Below are positions 11,543 through 24,328 of a DNA stretch of 64,000 bases, in pieces. Location of the stretch: positions 417,830,283 through 417,894,282 of the forward strand of contig NC_085140.1 of assembly GCF_024139115.2 (NCBI RefSeq), read 5' to 3'. The notes below the pieces were generated by a model. The model was not told the origin of the DNA. It worked only from the letters and a program-made list of their open reading frames with translations, and searched no databases. The position numbers and the translations under genes were made by a program. Source of the stretch: Armigeres subalbatus. Lineage: Eukaryota; Arthropoda; Insecta; Diptera; Culicidae. How positions within the stretch are numbered: position 1 is the stretch's first letter; every line of letters begins with the position of its first letter.

Positions 11543-13627
11543 AACCACCTATTTATTTGAATGTAGCTAACTATTAACTAATTATCACATTTAAATACCT
11601 CACATTATCCATAGCATGTATTCGCAATTAAGTCGGATCCACTGATGCCATCAGGTTCAAGAAACGACGGCCTCACCTATAAGAGAAGAAAGCAGAAAAT
11701 GAAGCAATCAGTAAGCGCAGTTTATTTGCCATTAGTACCATGCACCCTTCCCTCGTCACTGTCGACTCTGTAAACGCAAATATGCCTTCCAAATAACGCG
11801 AGGTGTGAATGATGAACTCATCATCAAGAAACAAACTAAAATAAAGAAAAATCTGCGAAAGTAACTGTATATCAACGAATGGCTAATTGAAATTTTGTCT
11901 ACCTTTTAGAAATTTCAAACAATAGACAAAATTCATCACATAACTGTACAGTGTAAGGTAAATTAAGACTGTTTAGAAACAAAGTTTATGGTTGTATCGT
12001 ACAATGTTTCTTCCATTGGTTAATTTACTTAAGTAATTGGCCCTATGACATGAATACCTAATATTAGCACTAATGTTAAAAACAATACAATTCACGTAGG
12101 ACACGCTGATCACAAAATTGATCACTTAGAAAAATCAAATTTCAGATCTGGGTTACACCTAATTTCTCCTAATTATTCACAACACACAATTAAATTTGAT
12201 GTACAAACATTTGGACTCGCATGTGCGAATGCGAAAGCGAATGAAACGGGCTAGCGATTAATAAAATATGGTTGATCGTTTGTCGGTTGAACACAAAAAT
12301 AAACACGTACGCACCCGTGTCGAAATTTGAAAGTTTCTTTGCTTAGATATTTACAGTTGCTTCTTCACGAGGAATGTGAAGTCATATAGACGCCAATTGA
12401 GTGTGAATATAATATGATCTGTTAGCACGATATCCCAAGGTCAGATACGATCGGTTAGAGTAAGCCCTGAGTGCACGTAATGTTGTGTATGTACTTGCGA
12501 ATAAGACGTGCATTTCGTAGTATTACTGTTCTGGAATCCGACGAGCAAATTGATATAAATTGGGACTTTACGAGGCACATTGTCCGGCGAGGTTAAACTG
12601 TTTGTTTGGGATTATATAAAAACTAGAATGCTAAATAGAAGCATATTTGTTAAATAGTCATGTCAGTCAAAATAAATCTGTGTCTTAAATTCTTTGAGTC
12701 TGAGCAGGATGCCATCTAATTATGTCTATGACTACAGTGTATATGAGCGAGCCTGGTGCAGGGTATTATACCATTACGCTTAGTCCAAAGTTGTCGCCCG
12801 TACTTCAAAATCGATCGTGGAGATGCAGTATTTTTGTACGTCAACCATTTTCGGAAACAACCGGAGTAAAAAGAAGGGAAGTTGAGTAAGTAGACGGGTT
12901 TGACTGTTCTCGATGCGGCATTGGAAGAGATCCAGAAGCCAACAAGTCGAAGAATTCGGAAAGATTAAGGACATTGGGCGTAGTAACCCACTCATAAAAA
13001 GCATCCAGATTTCACGGCTTTATGTTCATCGAACCGTTAGGAAGCAATATCTTCCAAATCAAGCAGTTCTACGATCAGAGCTCGGGCGCAAGTAGCATTA
13101 CAACGATTGGAGGATGAGCGACTATTACTGAAGCGAAAGGTAGCGTCGCACAGTGGCGGACCCGCATACAAATGCCGGACAAAATCTAATATGTTGCTCG
13201 AATTTTTCACCAAAGCGTATATTTGCAGGTCCTATCAAACCCAGTACAGTATATGGTATCGTGTGGGATGTTAAAGTGGAGCCGATAGAGGTACTTCTCC
13301 ATACAACATGTATGTATATCGTCTCCAATTCAGCATCTTGAATTGTACCATGTACGATTTTATGTTGACTGGGAAGCGAACGTGTGCCGCTCAAAGTGCA
13401 CAATCCGAACACGAGTGCCAATCGGCACATCAGGGGATTAATACCAGTGAGATCTTGATTACGATATACTTGTTACGGAATGCGACACACAAACACGCGC
13501 GCGAAAGTAATCCAAATAAACGACATGTAAAATAAACGTAAATTACCAAAATATGTCTGGCGAACATCCTTATTTAACCTCAAATAGAGATAAAATAAGG
13601 GTTGCTGAATAACATTAGCATTCCGAT
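11543..13627. other. No gene recognised
   Basis: Mixed AT-rich sequence. Overlapping frames of 60-100 aa on both strands near 12780-13720 show no domain. No repeats with definable ends were noticed. Confidence 0.4.
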
Positions 13628-14115
13628 TAGGGTGGGTGTACCAATTGTCGCCATACATAAGGACAATTTTTTTTTTTTTTTCAAAATAAGTAAAAGGCAT
13701 GTGGGTGGACTTCATATATCAAGCGAAAGGTTTTACTTCCTGCTCCTTAGAACAGCTGTGAAAACCACAATCAAATTTGTTATTATCCTCAAAATTGATT
13801 AATCCATAATAGGAACGCATGCACCAATTGTGGCTCTATTCTTGATTTTGGTTCCTTATTCGGAAAATCTCATTGTTTTCTTATGGGACTGGCCAAATTG
13901 GGATCACAACTGGTGCAAAGGACGTCAAAAATTAAGCAAAATCATTTTTTTACAATTAAGCTTTGCTTGTTTTGGAGGAAATCAAAGGTATTATCGTGTC
14001 ATATGAATATGCTTTATCGATATGAACTTGGTTTGCGGTGTTATGATTGGTCATTTGGCATATAAAGCACTAATGCGACAACTGGTCTATAGGCACAACT
14101 GGTACATCTAGCCTA
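13628..14115. mobile_element. Non-autonomous TIR element (~490 bp, TA target)
   Basis: The left end tagggtgggtgtaccaattg (from 13628) matches the minus-strand reading of the right end, taggctagatgtaccagttg (ending 14115), at about 20 of 24 positions. Both ends begin with TA, as expected for a Tc1/mariner-type target. The interior has a T-run at 13669-13681 and no transposase frame (frames of 60-66 aa only). The superfamily is inferred from the TA ends alone. Confidence 0.5.
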
Positions 14116-16399
14116 CTATCAATGTGGTTGAACAGCAGTGAATATTACTTTATTTTTAATTTTATTCCCGTTTTTTTTACTTTCCTTACGTTAAAGAAAT
14201 GATGACGCGGCCGCCTAATCCGAAGTTCAAATGAACAATTGCTCACTTTGAGCGATTGATTGTTTATTCTCGCGAAGGATGAACAATTGAACAAATTAAG
14301 GAAATGCTAATACAGTCGTGTAGAAGGTACATAAGTCACATCACTTTCCATGGTGAATCCCGATTTATGTTACTGATTACCCCACCCAACTAACACAACT
14401 TCTTCCTTCTCATGGTAATTGTGGAGATGCAGAGGTACTCTGGGTCTTTAGTAGCAACAATAACTACAAACTAACATTCCCTCCCTTTACCAAATGTCTG
14501 TAAGGACTTGGCCGGCGCCGTTATTGATCAACATTTGCGAGTTGCTGAAACGTGCACTTCGAGAATAGATGGTAAATCCCAACCACTATTCACTTGGATC
14601 GTAGTGCAATTTGCACCAGTTCTGATCAATCACGGAGTAGCAACCATTTATATGTACAGTCAGTCTAAGCTAATAAACATTCGCAAATTAGGGTTCCTTA
14701 GGGTCGCTTCTTAGTTGGGTTTAAACCCAACCCATTTGCTATTTGAGACCATGCTCCAATTAGCGAACGTTCGTTGTACTTCGTCGTAATTATGATCCTG
14801 GCTGGCATGATGAAGATTTATTGCTGTTCACCGGGAGGTAACCGGCATCGGAGAACAGTTTTCCAATTGGTGCTGGAGCTGTTTTTGTTGCTGCAGTTTC
14901 GATAACATTCGGTAGAGTAATGTCCAAATATTTTGCTGAAGACATTCAGGTCTTCATTCAAAGCAGTCTTGTAAAGTCATTCATGGTCTTCAAGCAAGTT
15001 ATAAAACCTAAAGTTGTCCTTGTTACACAGCTGTGTGTAAAAATCATGGTTTCCAATGGCAAACGACTGATGAAAAAACTTCTGGGATCGTGAAAGCATC
15101 TTAAGATTTTGAAAATTAGCTTTAGAACAGTTTGTCGAATGGTACATTCATTAGAATCTAATATGATGAGCTAAGTTTAAAAAAATAGAAGGGTTGTGTA
15201 CAAGACACAACCGCTAGACGTAAACTACGTAAAACCTGTTAGTGCATTCAGAATCGTAATATCATGTGAATATAAAGTTGTATACATGACACAATCGCGA
15301 ATTTCAACCAAAAATTATCATAATCTGTTCTCATCATAAACATTTGTCATAATCACCTCCGACGACCATCACAGATAATACTTGGACCGCCACCTTCGCA
15401 GACATCGTCTCAAGACAATTCAAAAAGCTGCTGCCCCGCGCGCGTTTGCGGTTTTGCTTGAAATCCTCGTGCGATTGTCATCAGCATCGGCAGCGTTCAG
15501 TAGAATTTGTTTAAAATTTTAAATAGAATAGGTTTGTCAACAGGGAGTGAAAATGAGAAATTGCACATGCACAATTCTGCTGTCGCCGACGACAGCCACT
15601 CAATGATTTACCGCTTATTTGCTACAGATGACATCTTTGTGAATAATTTTCTGCAGAAACTATCCGTCGACAGCCACCTTAGTACTGCTCCCACCGATGA
15701 CGAGATTTCTGCAGCAACCATTGCCATCAATGTTGGATGAATTTCGAATTCTTGATTATGTTGCTGACGACGGTATTAACCCGATTATTTAAATCAAACC
15801 GGATCTGCAGCATCCGCAAATTTCGCGAGCGAACACCACTGATGTTGATACTGGAACCGCTCTCCGAAGAATCTCGAACTAAATGGTTGCCGGTGCGATG
15901 CTGGAACCGCTTTGGACTACTCTCTGCGAAATCTCGAACAAATTATGCTCGTTAGCTCCGCCCCTTTGTTAGTCGTAATGAGTACACATAAAATTTGCAC
16001 CCACAAAGAATAACAAAAGAGCTGGGCATTGGGCTCACTACATTGAATACAAGAAAGCAGCTTTCCCTCGCGCGCGAGCCCTATTGTTCGAGGTTCCTTG
16101 GAGAGCGGTCCCTGCATCGGCATCAGTGCCAGTGGCAGTCGTCGGAGTCTGTTGCGTCCAACGGGTTGTGGTCCTAGCATCGATATCGGCGGTACTCTTC
16201 GGCGTGTTGCTGCAGAATCAGAATCATTGCGTTGCCTTCATCAGCAATACTCAAGTGTACAGAAAATTGTGGTAAAGCATTGAGTGGCCACCCGCAACAA
16301 TCGTCAGCGGATATGTATCAAGACGTATATACCGGTCCTTTTCAGGATCATTTTTTAATGAAAGGCACTGGATATGTTACGAATATTCTTTACAGGAAC
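14116..16399. other. No gene recognised
   Basis: Contains a short hairpin gttgtg-(7)-cacaac near 15195-15213, echoed about 85 bases later near 15280-15297. An imperfect inverted pair lies around ccgctctccgaagaatctcg (about 15869) and 16085-16107. Frames of 60-87 aa on both strands overlap heavily and show no motif. Confidence 0.35.
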
Positions 16400-17600
16400 A
16401 AAAATTTGATGATAATGGTAACATCAGTGATGGCCGTCGGCGGGGGTGGTTGCAGTGAATTTAATTGTCGCGGTAGCGTCTGTATTGGAAGGTAAAATTT
16501 AATTGCTAGGTATTGGAAAGGCGCATCCTTGTGTATAATTTTCTGTGGCATTTAACTGCCGACGGTCGGCACAAAGGTCAAGAACGACGCCATCCAGTTT
16601 TCGACAGTCACCATTAGACTGTGCTTAGTAATGTGATGAAAACTTCTTTCGATATTAAACTTGCTCTTGTGTATAATAGTGGATTAAGAAAAATCTGAAA
16701 TGAGAAGTTGAATATTCTCGCAAAATTCGGACAATCGGTTGGTTGTTGTTAGTAGTTATAAATGATTAACAAGGTCTCAAGAAGCATAATCAGTTCTTCT
16801 CAGAACAGAGTTCTTCTCTAATTTGAAACGGAAAATTTGATTTGAACTGTAATTTCTTTAAAGAGACATACAATTAAATGGCAATGATGGCGTCATTATC
16901 GATCCCAACAGCATCAATGATGGCCGTCGGCGGTGGTTGCTGCAGACAATTTATTCGCCGCGGTAGCGTCTATAGCCATTCAACGGTAGAAAGTTAAACT
17001 TTCTCGCTAGACTCGGTGTAAAGACGCATAACCGAAAATAAATAAACATTTTCTGATAAAACTACTTTATTGGATATGAGAAAGCTGCTTTCCCGAGGAT
17101 TCTGTTAATGATTGAAAGTGAAAGTTTCTCGCAATGTTGTAAATTCTTAACAAGATTTCAGGAAGCGTAAATCGGTTCTTTCTTTAAAGTGAAATAAAAT
17201 TAAATGACTATGATTGCCTCGTTAGCGATCCCAACGGTATCAAAGATGGCCGTCGGCAAAGGCTGCTATAGAAAATTTATTAGCCGTGGTAGCTGCTGCA
17301 GCCATTTAGCGGTACGAAGTGAAATTTTCTCTTCAGATTCGGATAATCGTTGGGTTACTGTCAGTGGTTGTGAAGGCGCATATAAATGCGTATATAGCGT
17401 CCTTTCATGATCCCCATTTCGGAAGATCGGAAGATAGTTGATTTGAAACGAATTTTCTCTTCAAATTGAAAGTGGCTATTATTGCATCGGTAGTGGTCCC
17501 AGCAGCATCAGAGCTGTTCGTTGGCGGTAGTTCCTGCAAACGAAAAATATTTGCCGCGCTATCGTATGTAACCTTCCACCAGTCTAAAGATAAATCTTTT
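16400..17600 (+). repeat. Four diverged tandem repeats (~270-490 bp)
   Basis: A recurring block runs gatcccaacagcatcaatga, then tggccgtcgg, a g/c-rich ggttgctgcag stretch, atttattcgccgcggtagcg and ttttctc. Anchors are at 16431, 16921 and 17247, with a weaker copy near 17513. Between blocks lies a shared tttctttaaag-type stretch. Spacings of about 490, 326 and 270 show unequal decay. Each copy keeps the same order of sub-blocks. The short frames in it (for example 17204-17410 plus) are not conserved between copies, so coding is not supported. Confidence 0.6.
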
Positions 17601-18239
17601 CACAAACTCAAGCATCGAACGCCACCGAGCCGTTGTTACTAGATCGCTACCAGACGGTCCACGCTCGAGCGGAGCGGTCCGCTCGCCATGCAAGCTCGAA
17701 CGAAAATGACCCGCGCGCGCAAGATACGACTTTTTTACGCACAGGGAAAACGAAGCGATTGGCCAAAAGGTGCGTACCGTGGTACCTTACAGCAATATGA
17801 TGTCCGTATTAGGGATGCATGAACGGAATTGATTGGTTCTGAAATTTTTACCAGGCGTGAAAGAATTAAAATTTTCAATAGTTCGACGTTGATAATCAAT
17901 AGTTTTAATACAATTAGCGAATTGGTGGAAAGTTTCGTGACAATCCCCAATTTGGAAACTTTCATTTTGCACTCTGTTTCCGAGGCTTCCCCTTAGACGT
18001 AGTTTGCGTCAAAAAGTAACTCACGTAAATGATCAGTCATTTACAAAAGAATGGATATTGTCACCTTGGGTAAACCGTCGTTATAAGGCTTACTTGAGAG
18101 CCATAAATTGCAGCATTTTATAATTTATTAAAGAATTATTCAGAGTTTTTTAGTGGGCTACCTTCACTTGTCATAAGACAAATTAGTACTGCTCAATTTA
18201 GTTCCACCACTTTATTGTAACTTTCTAGTTTCCAGATAT
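17601..18239. other. No gene recognised
   Basis: A GC-rich dyad gagcggagcggtccgctc lies near 17672, followed by AT-rich DNA. The minus frames at 17735-17972 have no motif. Confidence 0.35.
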
Positions 18240-18340
18240 GTTTTTCGACCTCAACAGAAAGACCGTCTTCATTGTCTTGTACTTAACTCGACTTGATTTG
18301 ACGAGATAACTAAAGACGGCCCAATGCTGAGGTCGAAATA
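18240..18340. repeat. Foldback element (~100 bp)
   Basis: The left arm (tttttcgacctcaacagaaa gaccgtctt..., from 18241) and right arm (...aagacggcccaatgctgaggtcgaaata, to 18340) are imperfect inverted complements over nearly the whole length, meeting near ttgatttgac. The whole unit would fold into one long hairpin. A half-copy may lie at 51014-51056. Confidence 0.65.
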
Positions 18341-18388
18341 GTTAAAGTTAAAATCAAGTAGAGGAATTATATGTGATAGCACTAACTC

Positions 18389-18530
18389 GTGGGCCCTCCC
18401 TAGCCTAGCGGCTATGAAGAAATACCATATTGAAGGTGGCTGAGTTTCCCGGTCCAGTCTAGGAAATTTCAGGGTTGGAAATTGTCTTGACTTCCCTGGG
18501 CATAAATGGTGTTAGCCATATAAGACGGCA
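18389..18530 (+). mobile_element. Diverged Feilai-like SINE fragment
   Basis: Starts gtgggccctccctagcctag and keeps the ggtggctgagtttcccggt (B-box region), gttggaaattgtcttgactt and ccctgggcataaa landmarks. It fades after tggtgttagcc. It is more diverged than the other copies and lacks the 3' half. Confidence 0.7.
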
Positions 18531-19427
18531 ATATGAAAGTCTTATGACAATATTGCACTGGTACTGAATTAGAACCAAATAATTCATTGTAGATATTCCA
18601 ACCTACTGTTAACCCAGTGACACTATTGCTACAGATGGCACTTCCTCACTACACAGCATTTAACAAACAAACATACCGAAGTAGGTCGAACTAATAATTT
18701 CTGGTTTAACTGACGGAACGCAAATTTTACTACTCTGCTGATCTGCTTTGCGTACCGATTCCTTCTGGGACTGATGATCGCTTGATGCGATCCAGAGTAC
18801 GACTCTCATGAGCAAACACTTTGATGAACGACAGACAAGACAGCGCGGTTTTGTACCAAACAAGTCATATGGAGAGACGTGAACGGATCATAATTCTTCC
18901 CGACCATAAAATGTTATAGTTGCATTTGATGTGCGTCCGCGGGATGGGTTACAATCTGTTGCTGAACGTTGACGATGATGTTAGTCATGTTGGCCGGCTG
19001 GCTGGTATAATTAGTTGGGGTTAGATCTTAATTGACTACCTTGTAAATGGTTTGGAAGCTGGACTGGAGCATATGGACTATGATAATATATGTATGTGAC
19101 AATCACTTGAAATGTAGTTATAATTAGCAATCAACTAATTGTGTTTGAATTATAGTGATAATCAGCAGCACAAAATCCTTTAAATAAATAGAAACGGAAC
19201 AAAAATACAGAGTCTTAGCAGGACTAGATGTTTATCAGAACAACATTGCGACTAATTATACCTACTTCAAACCACAATGTGAAAGTTAGGATACTTAGAC
19301 GATGAAAACGCGTCTTGAAATTAAAATGTTGTTGATGATTGAATGATAAACTCAACCGGTGATTGTTAGATTTTCTAACAATTCTGGATAAGAAACTATC
19401 AAAACCTGTATAAGAACTGGGCATATG
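18531..19427. other. No gene recognised
   Basis: Only short frames of 66-67 aa on the minus strand. No repeat or RNA gene was identified. Confidence 0.35.
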
Positions 19428-19716
19428 TTCTTCTTCTTCTTATTGGCATAACATCCCCACACTGGGACAGAGCCGCCTCACAGCTTAGTGTTCATTAAGC
19501 ACTTCCACAGTTATTAACTGCGAGGTTTCTAAGCCAAGTTACTATTTTTGCATTCGTATATCATGAGGCTAACACGATGATACTTTTATGTCCAGGGAAG
19601 TTGAGACAATTTCCAATCCGAAAATTGTCTAGACCGGCACCGGGAATCGAACCCAGCCACCCTCAGCATGGTCTTGCTTTGTAGCCGCGCGTCTTACCGT
19701 ACGGCTAAGGAGGGGA
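19428..19716 (-). mobile_element. Near full-length Feilai-like SINE
   Basis: Read on the minus strand it starts at about 19716 with the ggctaaggagg complement and the A-box region, then ggttcgattcccggtgccgg (B box). The body runs through the tcccttgg and gaatgcaaaaatag regions to an (AAG)n tail at 19428-19440. It is tRNA-related and RNA polymerase III-type, and it aligns with the copy at 34664-34950 along its length. A clear target duplication was not found. A tRNA gene is excluded because the homology continues far past a tRNA and no acceptor stem closes. Confidence 0.85.
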
Positions 19717-19720
19717 GCGG

Positions 19721-19804
19721 GCCATTTGGCATAAGGTCATTTGGCATAACGGACATTTGGCATAATTGTAACCAACGTTAAAAGTGAGGGTCTTTTGGCA
19801 TAAT
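19721..19804 (+). repeat. tttggcataa short repeats
   Basis: The word tttggcataa occurs four times at about 19724, 19740, 19756 and 19794, in a gapped array directly beside the SINE. It has no coding meaning. Confidence 0.75.
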
Positions 19805-19944
19805 TTTTATTTGCGTTCGCTAAATGGTGACTAAGTGGTGCGGGAACACCTCGGAATAGTAAATACAACACCCGTCGATAACAATATCACAAAGACATTG
19901 TCCTCTCGTGGAAAGAATGCATTGCAATGCAATGCAAAAGTTGA

Positions 19945-20205
19945 CGCATGCCCGGATTAGAACAGTGGTGGATATAATCCCCTCTTTAAAAGAAGGCGTG
20001 TTGCCGGATTATGGCAATGAAGGATGTGATCACTTCTTTAAAACTAGGCGCTTGCCCGGATTAAGGTCATGGTGGATCCGATCCCTTCTTTAAAGGTAGG
20101 CGCTTGCTAGGCCTATGGCAATGGATGATGTGATCCCTTCTTTAAAATTAGGCGCTTGTCCGGATTATTATAATGGTGGATGTGATTCCTTCTTTAAAGT
20201 AGGCC
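19945..20205 (+). repeat. 52-bp minisatellite, about five units
   Basis: The word ctttaaa recurs at 19984, 20036, 20088, 20140 and 20192, exactly 52 bases apart. The unit reads roughly gatgtgatcccttctttaaa, then aggcgcttgcccggatta, then tggcaatggtg. Point changes are common but the period never shifts. Confidence 0.9.
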
Positions 20206-23200
20206 AAGTAGTGTGGCCAATTTTCAGAGATTTATTAGAATAATTAGATTCTAAAATCACAAAGCTATATTTATGTATCGATCAACAATTTTTGGTATCA
20301 TAACTGTATCAATCACAAAAAGAGATCCTCTTGGGAACATCATGATTGTCGTGATATGACCACTGTATTTTAGGAGAGTGAGTGGAGTGAGAGTGGTTTG
20401 CAGATAAACCATCATCACCATACCAATTTTGTTGCTATAGCAGACTGTCACTATTACTCTATTCGAGAACCAAAATACTTGCCTTGCTTAATACCAACAA
20501 TAACAATTGCAACAATTGCACGACTGGTATTACGACAGACTGTGAAGAGCTATTTAGAAAATTACAATGGGAAACATTGTGGATGGAGCAATCTTGTGAT
20601 GATGATGATGATGATACATTGATGATGTATTGTAGCAAGGCAACTGCCAGTAGCACTGGTCATATCTGACAAATGATTTGATCCTGTTTATATTATTGTT
20701 TGTATTTCATCAGACTCCTGTATGAAGGGCTAAAATGGATGGGGTGGTTCCGTAAGCAAAGACTACTCTGATATGTAAAAAATCAAAATCATTATTTCGA
20801 GACGTAAACCCCCTGAAAATTATATTTTGTGCTCCCAGAAGTTATTCAAATTTTCAGCCAGATCCGTCAAGTTCAAGTGGATGCTTAACGAGCAGGATTT
20901 TTGACAAAATTACCCGCGGGCTTCGGGAGCCTCTTTTAATAATGTAAAGATTGTAAATGTCACTATTGAGCGGGGTTGGCTGACTCCAGCGCCACCTACC
21001 AGTAAAAGAGTGGAAAGTATGCATGTTTTATTATAGTGTGGCATATTTATTATAGTGTAGCATTATGATAATTGTTTCCCAAGCATTTTTTTTAAGAATA
21101 ATCTGTCACAAACAACTGTGCAGAAGCTGGGCCCGATTGATTGCGTCTACGTTTTTCACTAATAGTTGATGGCGCCTGTTTTACTTACCAGGTACAACTC
21201 TTGGAAGCCTCTTGACCAAATTTGAACCTATACATGTGCTCATACAAAACGTCTTGTCCAAAAGCATTACTCTGTTGCAATCGTGCGGATGGTACTCATC
21301 CGAAGGGGATAGAAGCATCCATTACTCGTCAGCCGTCTCGTCATAAAATTAATTCATTCATTCGTTTATACGACGAGAAAGCTATTCATATTCAACGAAC
21401 AAGCAGTATTTATGTTTTTTGCATTTAACACGCAAAAAGTAAACAACATCACTCACCGTCATGATCTGACCGTCATTAATCTGACATCACTAAAAACGTT
21501 CGTTTTTGCCTTGCCTCGCTACTTTCGCCATATTCCAGCCCACATTATCGTCATCATGGTGAATCTGTCATTCACATCGCATTCAGCAAGTGGCTTGCAT
21601 CTCACACAATCAAGACACAAGACAAACGGCGGTGCCACACTTCAAAATGCAACTTTCTATTTCGTGTATTCCATTCGTGAGGAGCGGAATAACTGCACCG
21701 GCACTATTGATACGATTGATTGACTAGTAACTGACCTTCTTATTGGGTCAGATTGCTCGTCACGTACACAAGCAATAACTTTCACCCAATCAACCGAACC
21801 CAACCCTTCATCGATTCGGTTCATGTTGACTTGGCAACGAAGATCGCATATTACTACTCCTTTCTTGTCTTTCCCTTGCCACTTCAATCGGATCTATCAA
21901 CAGCCAATTATCGATTGTCTAAATTGAAAAATTTCGAGCGCCCCTTTTTACGCCGTACTGCCGAGCAGACTGATGTGTCAGCATTGTGAGATTTCATGAG
22001 GGGATAATATTTTGCATTCATTTGTTGAGATGTTTGTTACTCTTTGGTAAATTGATCGAATATTGGAAATGTTGTTTGCAATTTCAACTGTTCAGGAGCT
22101 GTACACTAATCACGTAAGAGATTTTTTAGAGTGTTAAACCCCCTCTCTTTTTTCGCAAAAAAAAATTTATTCTTAGGAGTGGGTGGGGGCCTGGCTATAT
22201 TTTACCATTGAAAATGGATCGCTAATAATGATCTTAGATTTTGATCGTAGAAAAATATAATTATAAAATTCTATGCATATATTTATAAATGAAACTTTTT
22301 TTTCATTTTTGTATGTTGTATTGTACGAGAAAGAAACTAACTCCGCTAGATGAACGATTATTTGTTTTTTACTTCACTGTCTTTTTAATGCATAAATGCA
22401 TACATAACAACTGATACTTCCTGATTTTTGGGCTTGTGATTACCTGGTGACCTTCCAATCGGTCTTTGTACAAGATCGTCTCATCGACTGCGCAGCGCAG
22501 TCGTTAAGCAAGCTACACAAATATACGATATGCTTCGAGTAAAGGTCAGCGTTCTTTTCGTGGCACTCGACATCAGCAAGGAGAACTTCTTTCCATAGAT
22601 TGTAAAAGATAGCGCGCGCGCGTAGGAAACATGTGCTGATGCAGATCGATCATATGTGTACGCACAGTTTGTCGGACTTGTCCTGTTGCTATGACCATTA
22701 GGTCAGTGACTTATCCAAGGAAACAGACTCTTCGAATGAACGGAAAGCTGGAACATAAAAGTGCTTCGCCAAAGCCACCACCATGCAGGTAGCCAGACGA
22801 GTTGTACAGCCGAAAGCGGCTGCTAGAGAAGAGGAAAATGTCCATCAACGGTCATCACGTGTATGGGGTAGGGTTGTTTCGTGTTCTGCAGCAGCAGAGC
22901 CAACCATGCGCACCATTGCTCTACGATATGATGTTTACGACGGAATTAATTAATTTTAATTCAGGTTGATTATCTTAATTTATCGCAATTTCCTCGATTT
23001 CATAAGAATATCTACTGCCGCTGAACGCTCAGTGTATACAACTTCCACAATATGTATGGAGCAGACTTAAATAAATAATACTCTGTCTATATGGACACAG
23101 GAAATGTCACGATCGAGGGCAGCTTCCACATTTGTGGAAAAAACGAGTTGTTCGAATTAACAGCAGATAGACTACGGTTATGCTTCTCTGCTGTGTTATT

Positions 23201-24328
23201 CGTGTGGTGTGGTGGTGATGTTAATGGATAATTACCTAGGCAATTTTGCCTAATTTCGCTGCAACGAATTTTAAACTGTGTTTGGTTTGTGTTTTTATTC
23301 AAGATGATGTAAGAAATCTACTTAACTTGAAAATTGGTGGCTGTAATTGTCAAACAATATATACGATCGCATCATTCGTGGAGAATTATCTGTCCAAAAT
23401 GCTTTTGTATTAACGTCTTGGAAATATATAACTTCATTTTGATTTCCTCCATTTCCAGCCACATAAATTTACGATGGTTTATATAGTTAAAGAAGATCAT
23501 ACATATTTCGAAAAACTGGAGACTAATATGAAAAAGAAAACAAATGACATCCGCATGTACTCACATTCCAAACTCCTTACAAATAATTACCCAAAAGCAT
23601 ATCCAGCTTCAGTCTTTGTGTTAATTTAGGCAGTGTTTACATAAAATCAGTAAAACATAATGGGAGCACGTGTGCATATAATAACAGATTAGTGTTAGCT
23701 CAACTGAAGGTAAAGGTTATTGAACTCAGATGAGCACGTGCTAGACAGAAGAAGAAGTACACGTTTTGCACACGCGACCACCTCGTTTTATTACTGGCTA
23801 TTGAAGTGGATAATGAAGAAACACCAACAAACATCGCATGAAAACGACATCGCTTTACACGTTTGTTTCTTGGAAATATTAAGTCTAGTAAAAAAGTGAA
23901 GTGACTCAAACCCTGGTGAAAGCAGAAACGTAATAGAGCAGAAGTGAACAACGATGATCAACAATTTGCAGCTCCGTAGCAAAACACTAAGTTGTCCATA
24001 TAATGGTCAAATGATTTATCGTCACAACGTTGATTATCTGAAATCCGAGGTAAATTGGGATAGCGGAAAGTAAAAGCTACGAGTCATAGTTATGGTCGTT
24101 ATCATCACATGTGTTGGAGAAATATGCTCAAAAATGTGATGCTCTTAAAGCTTAATTTAGCGGAATTTTAAATGAAATTGATCAAAAGACATTTTTCGTG
24201 CTGCCAAAATCTAATGATTTTATTGTCAGAATTCAATTTTGCTGAAAAGCTGAATGTTTCCAAAATTGAATGGAGTCTGTTTTAGGGTTGAAAATTACTA
24301 AGTATCCCATGAACCCCAACAATCACTA
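20206..24328. other. No gene recognised
   Basis: About 4.1 kb. A (gat)n microsatellite lies at 20597-20626. A small palindrome gactgcgcagcgcagtc lies near 22488. A 56-codon frame (22783-22953 plus) begins in a good insect-like start context (ccaccatgc) but has no recognisable product. Frames up to 103 aa (21412-21723 plus) show no motif. Confidence 0.35.
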
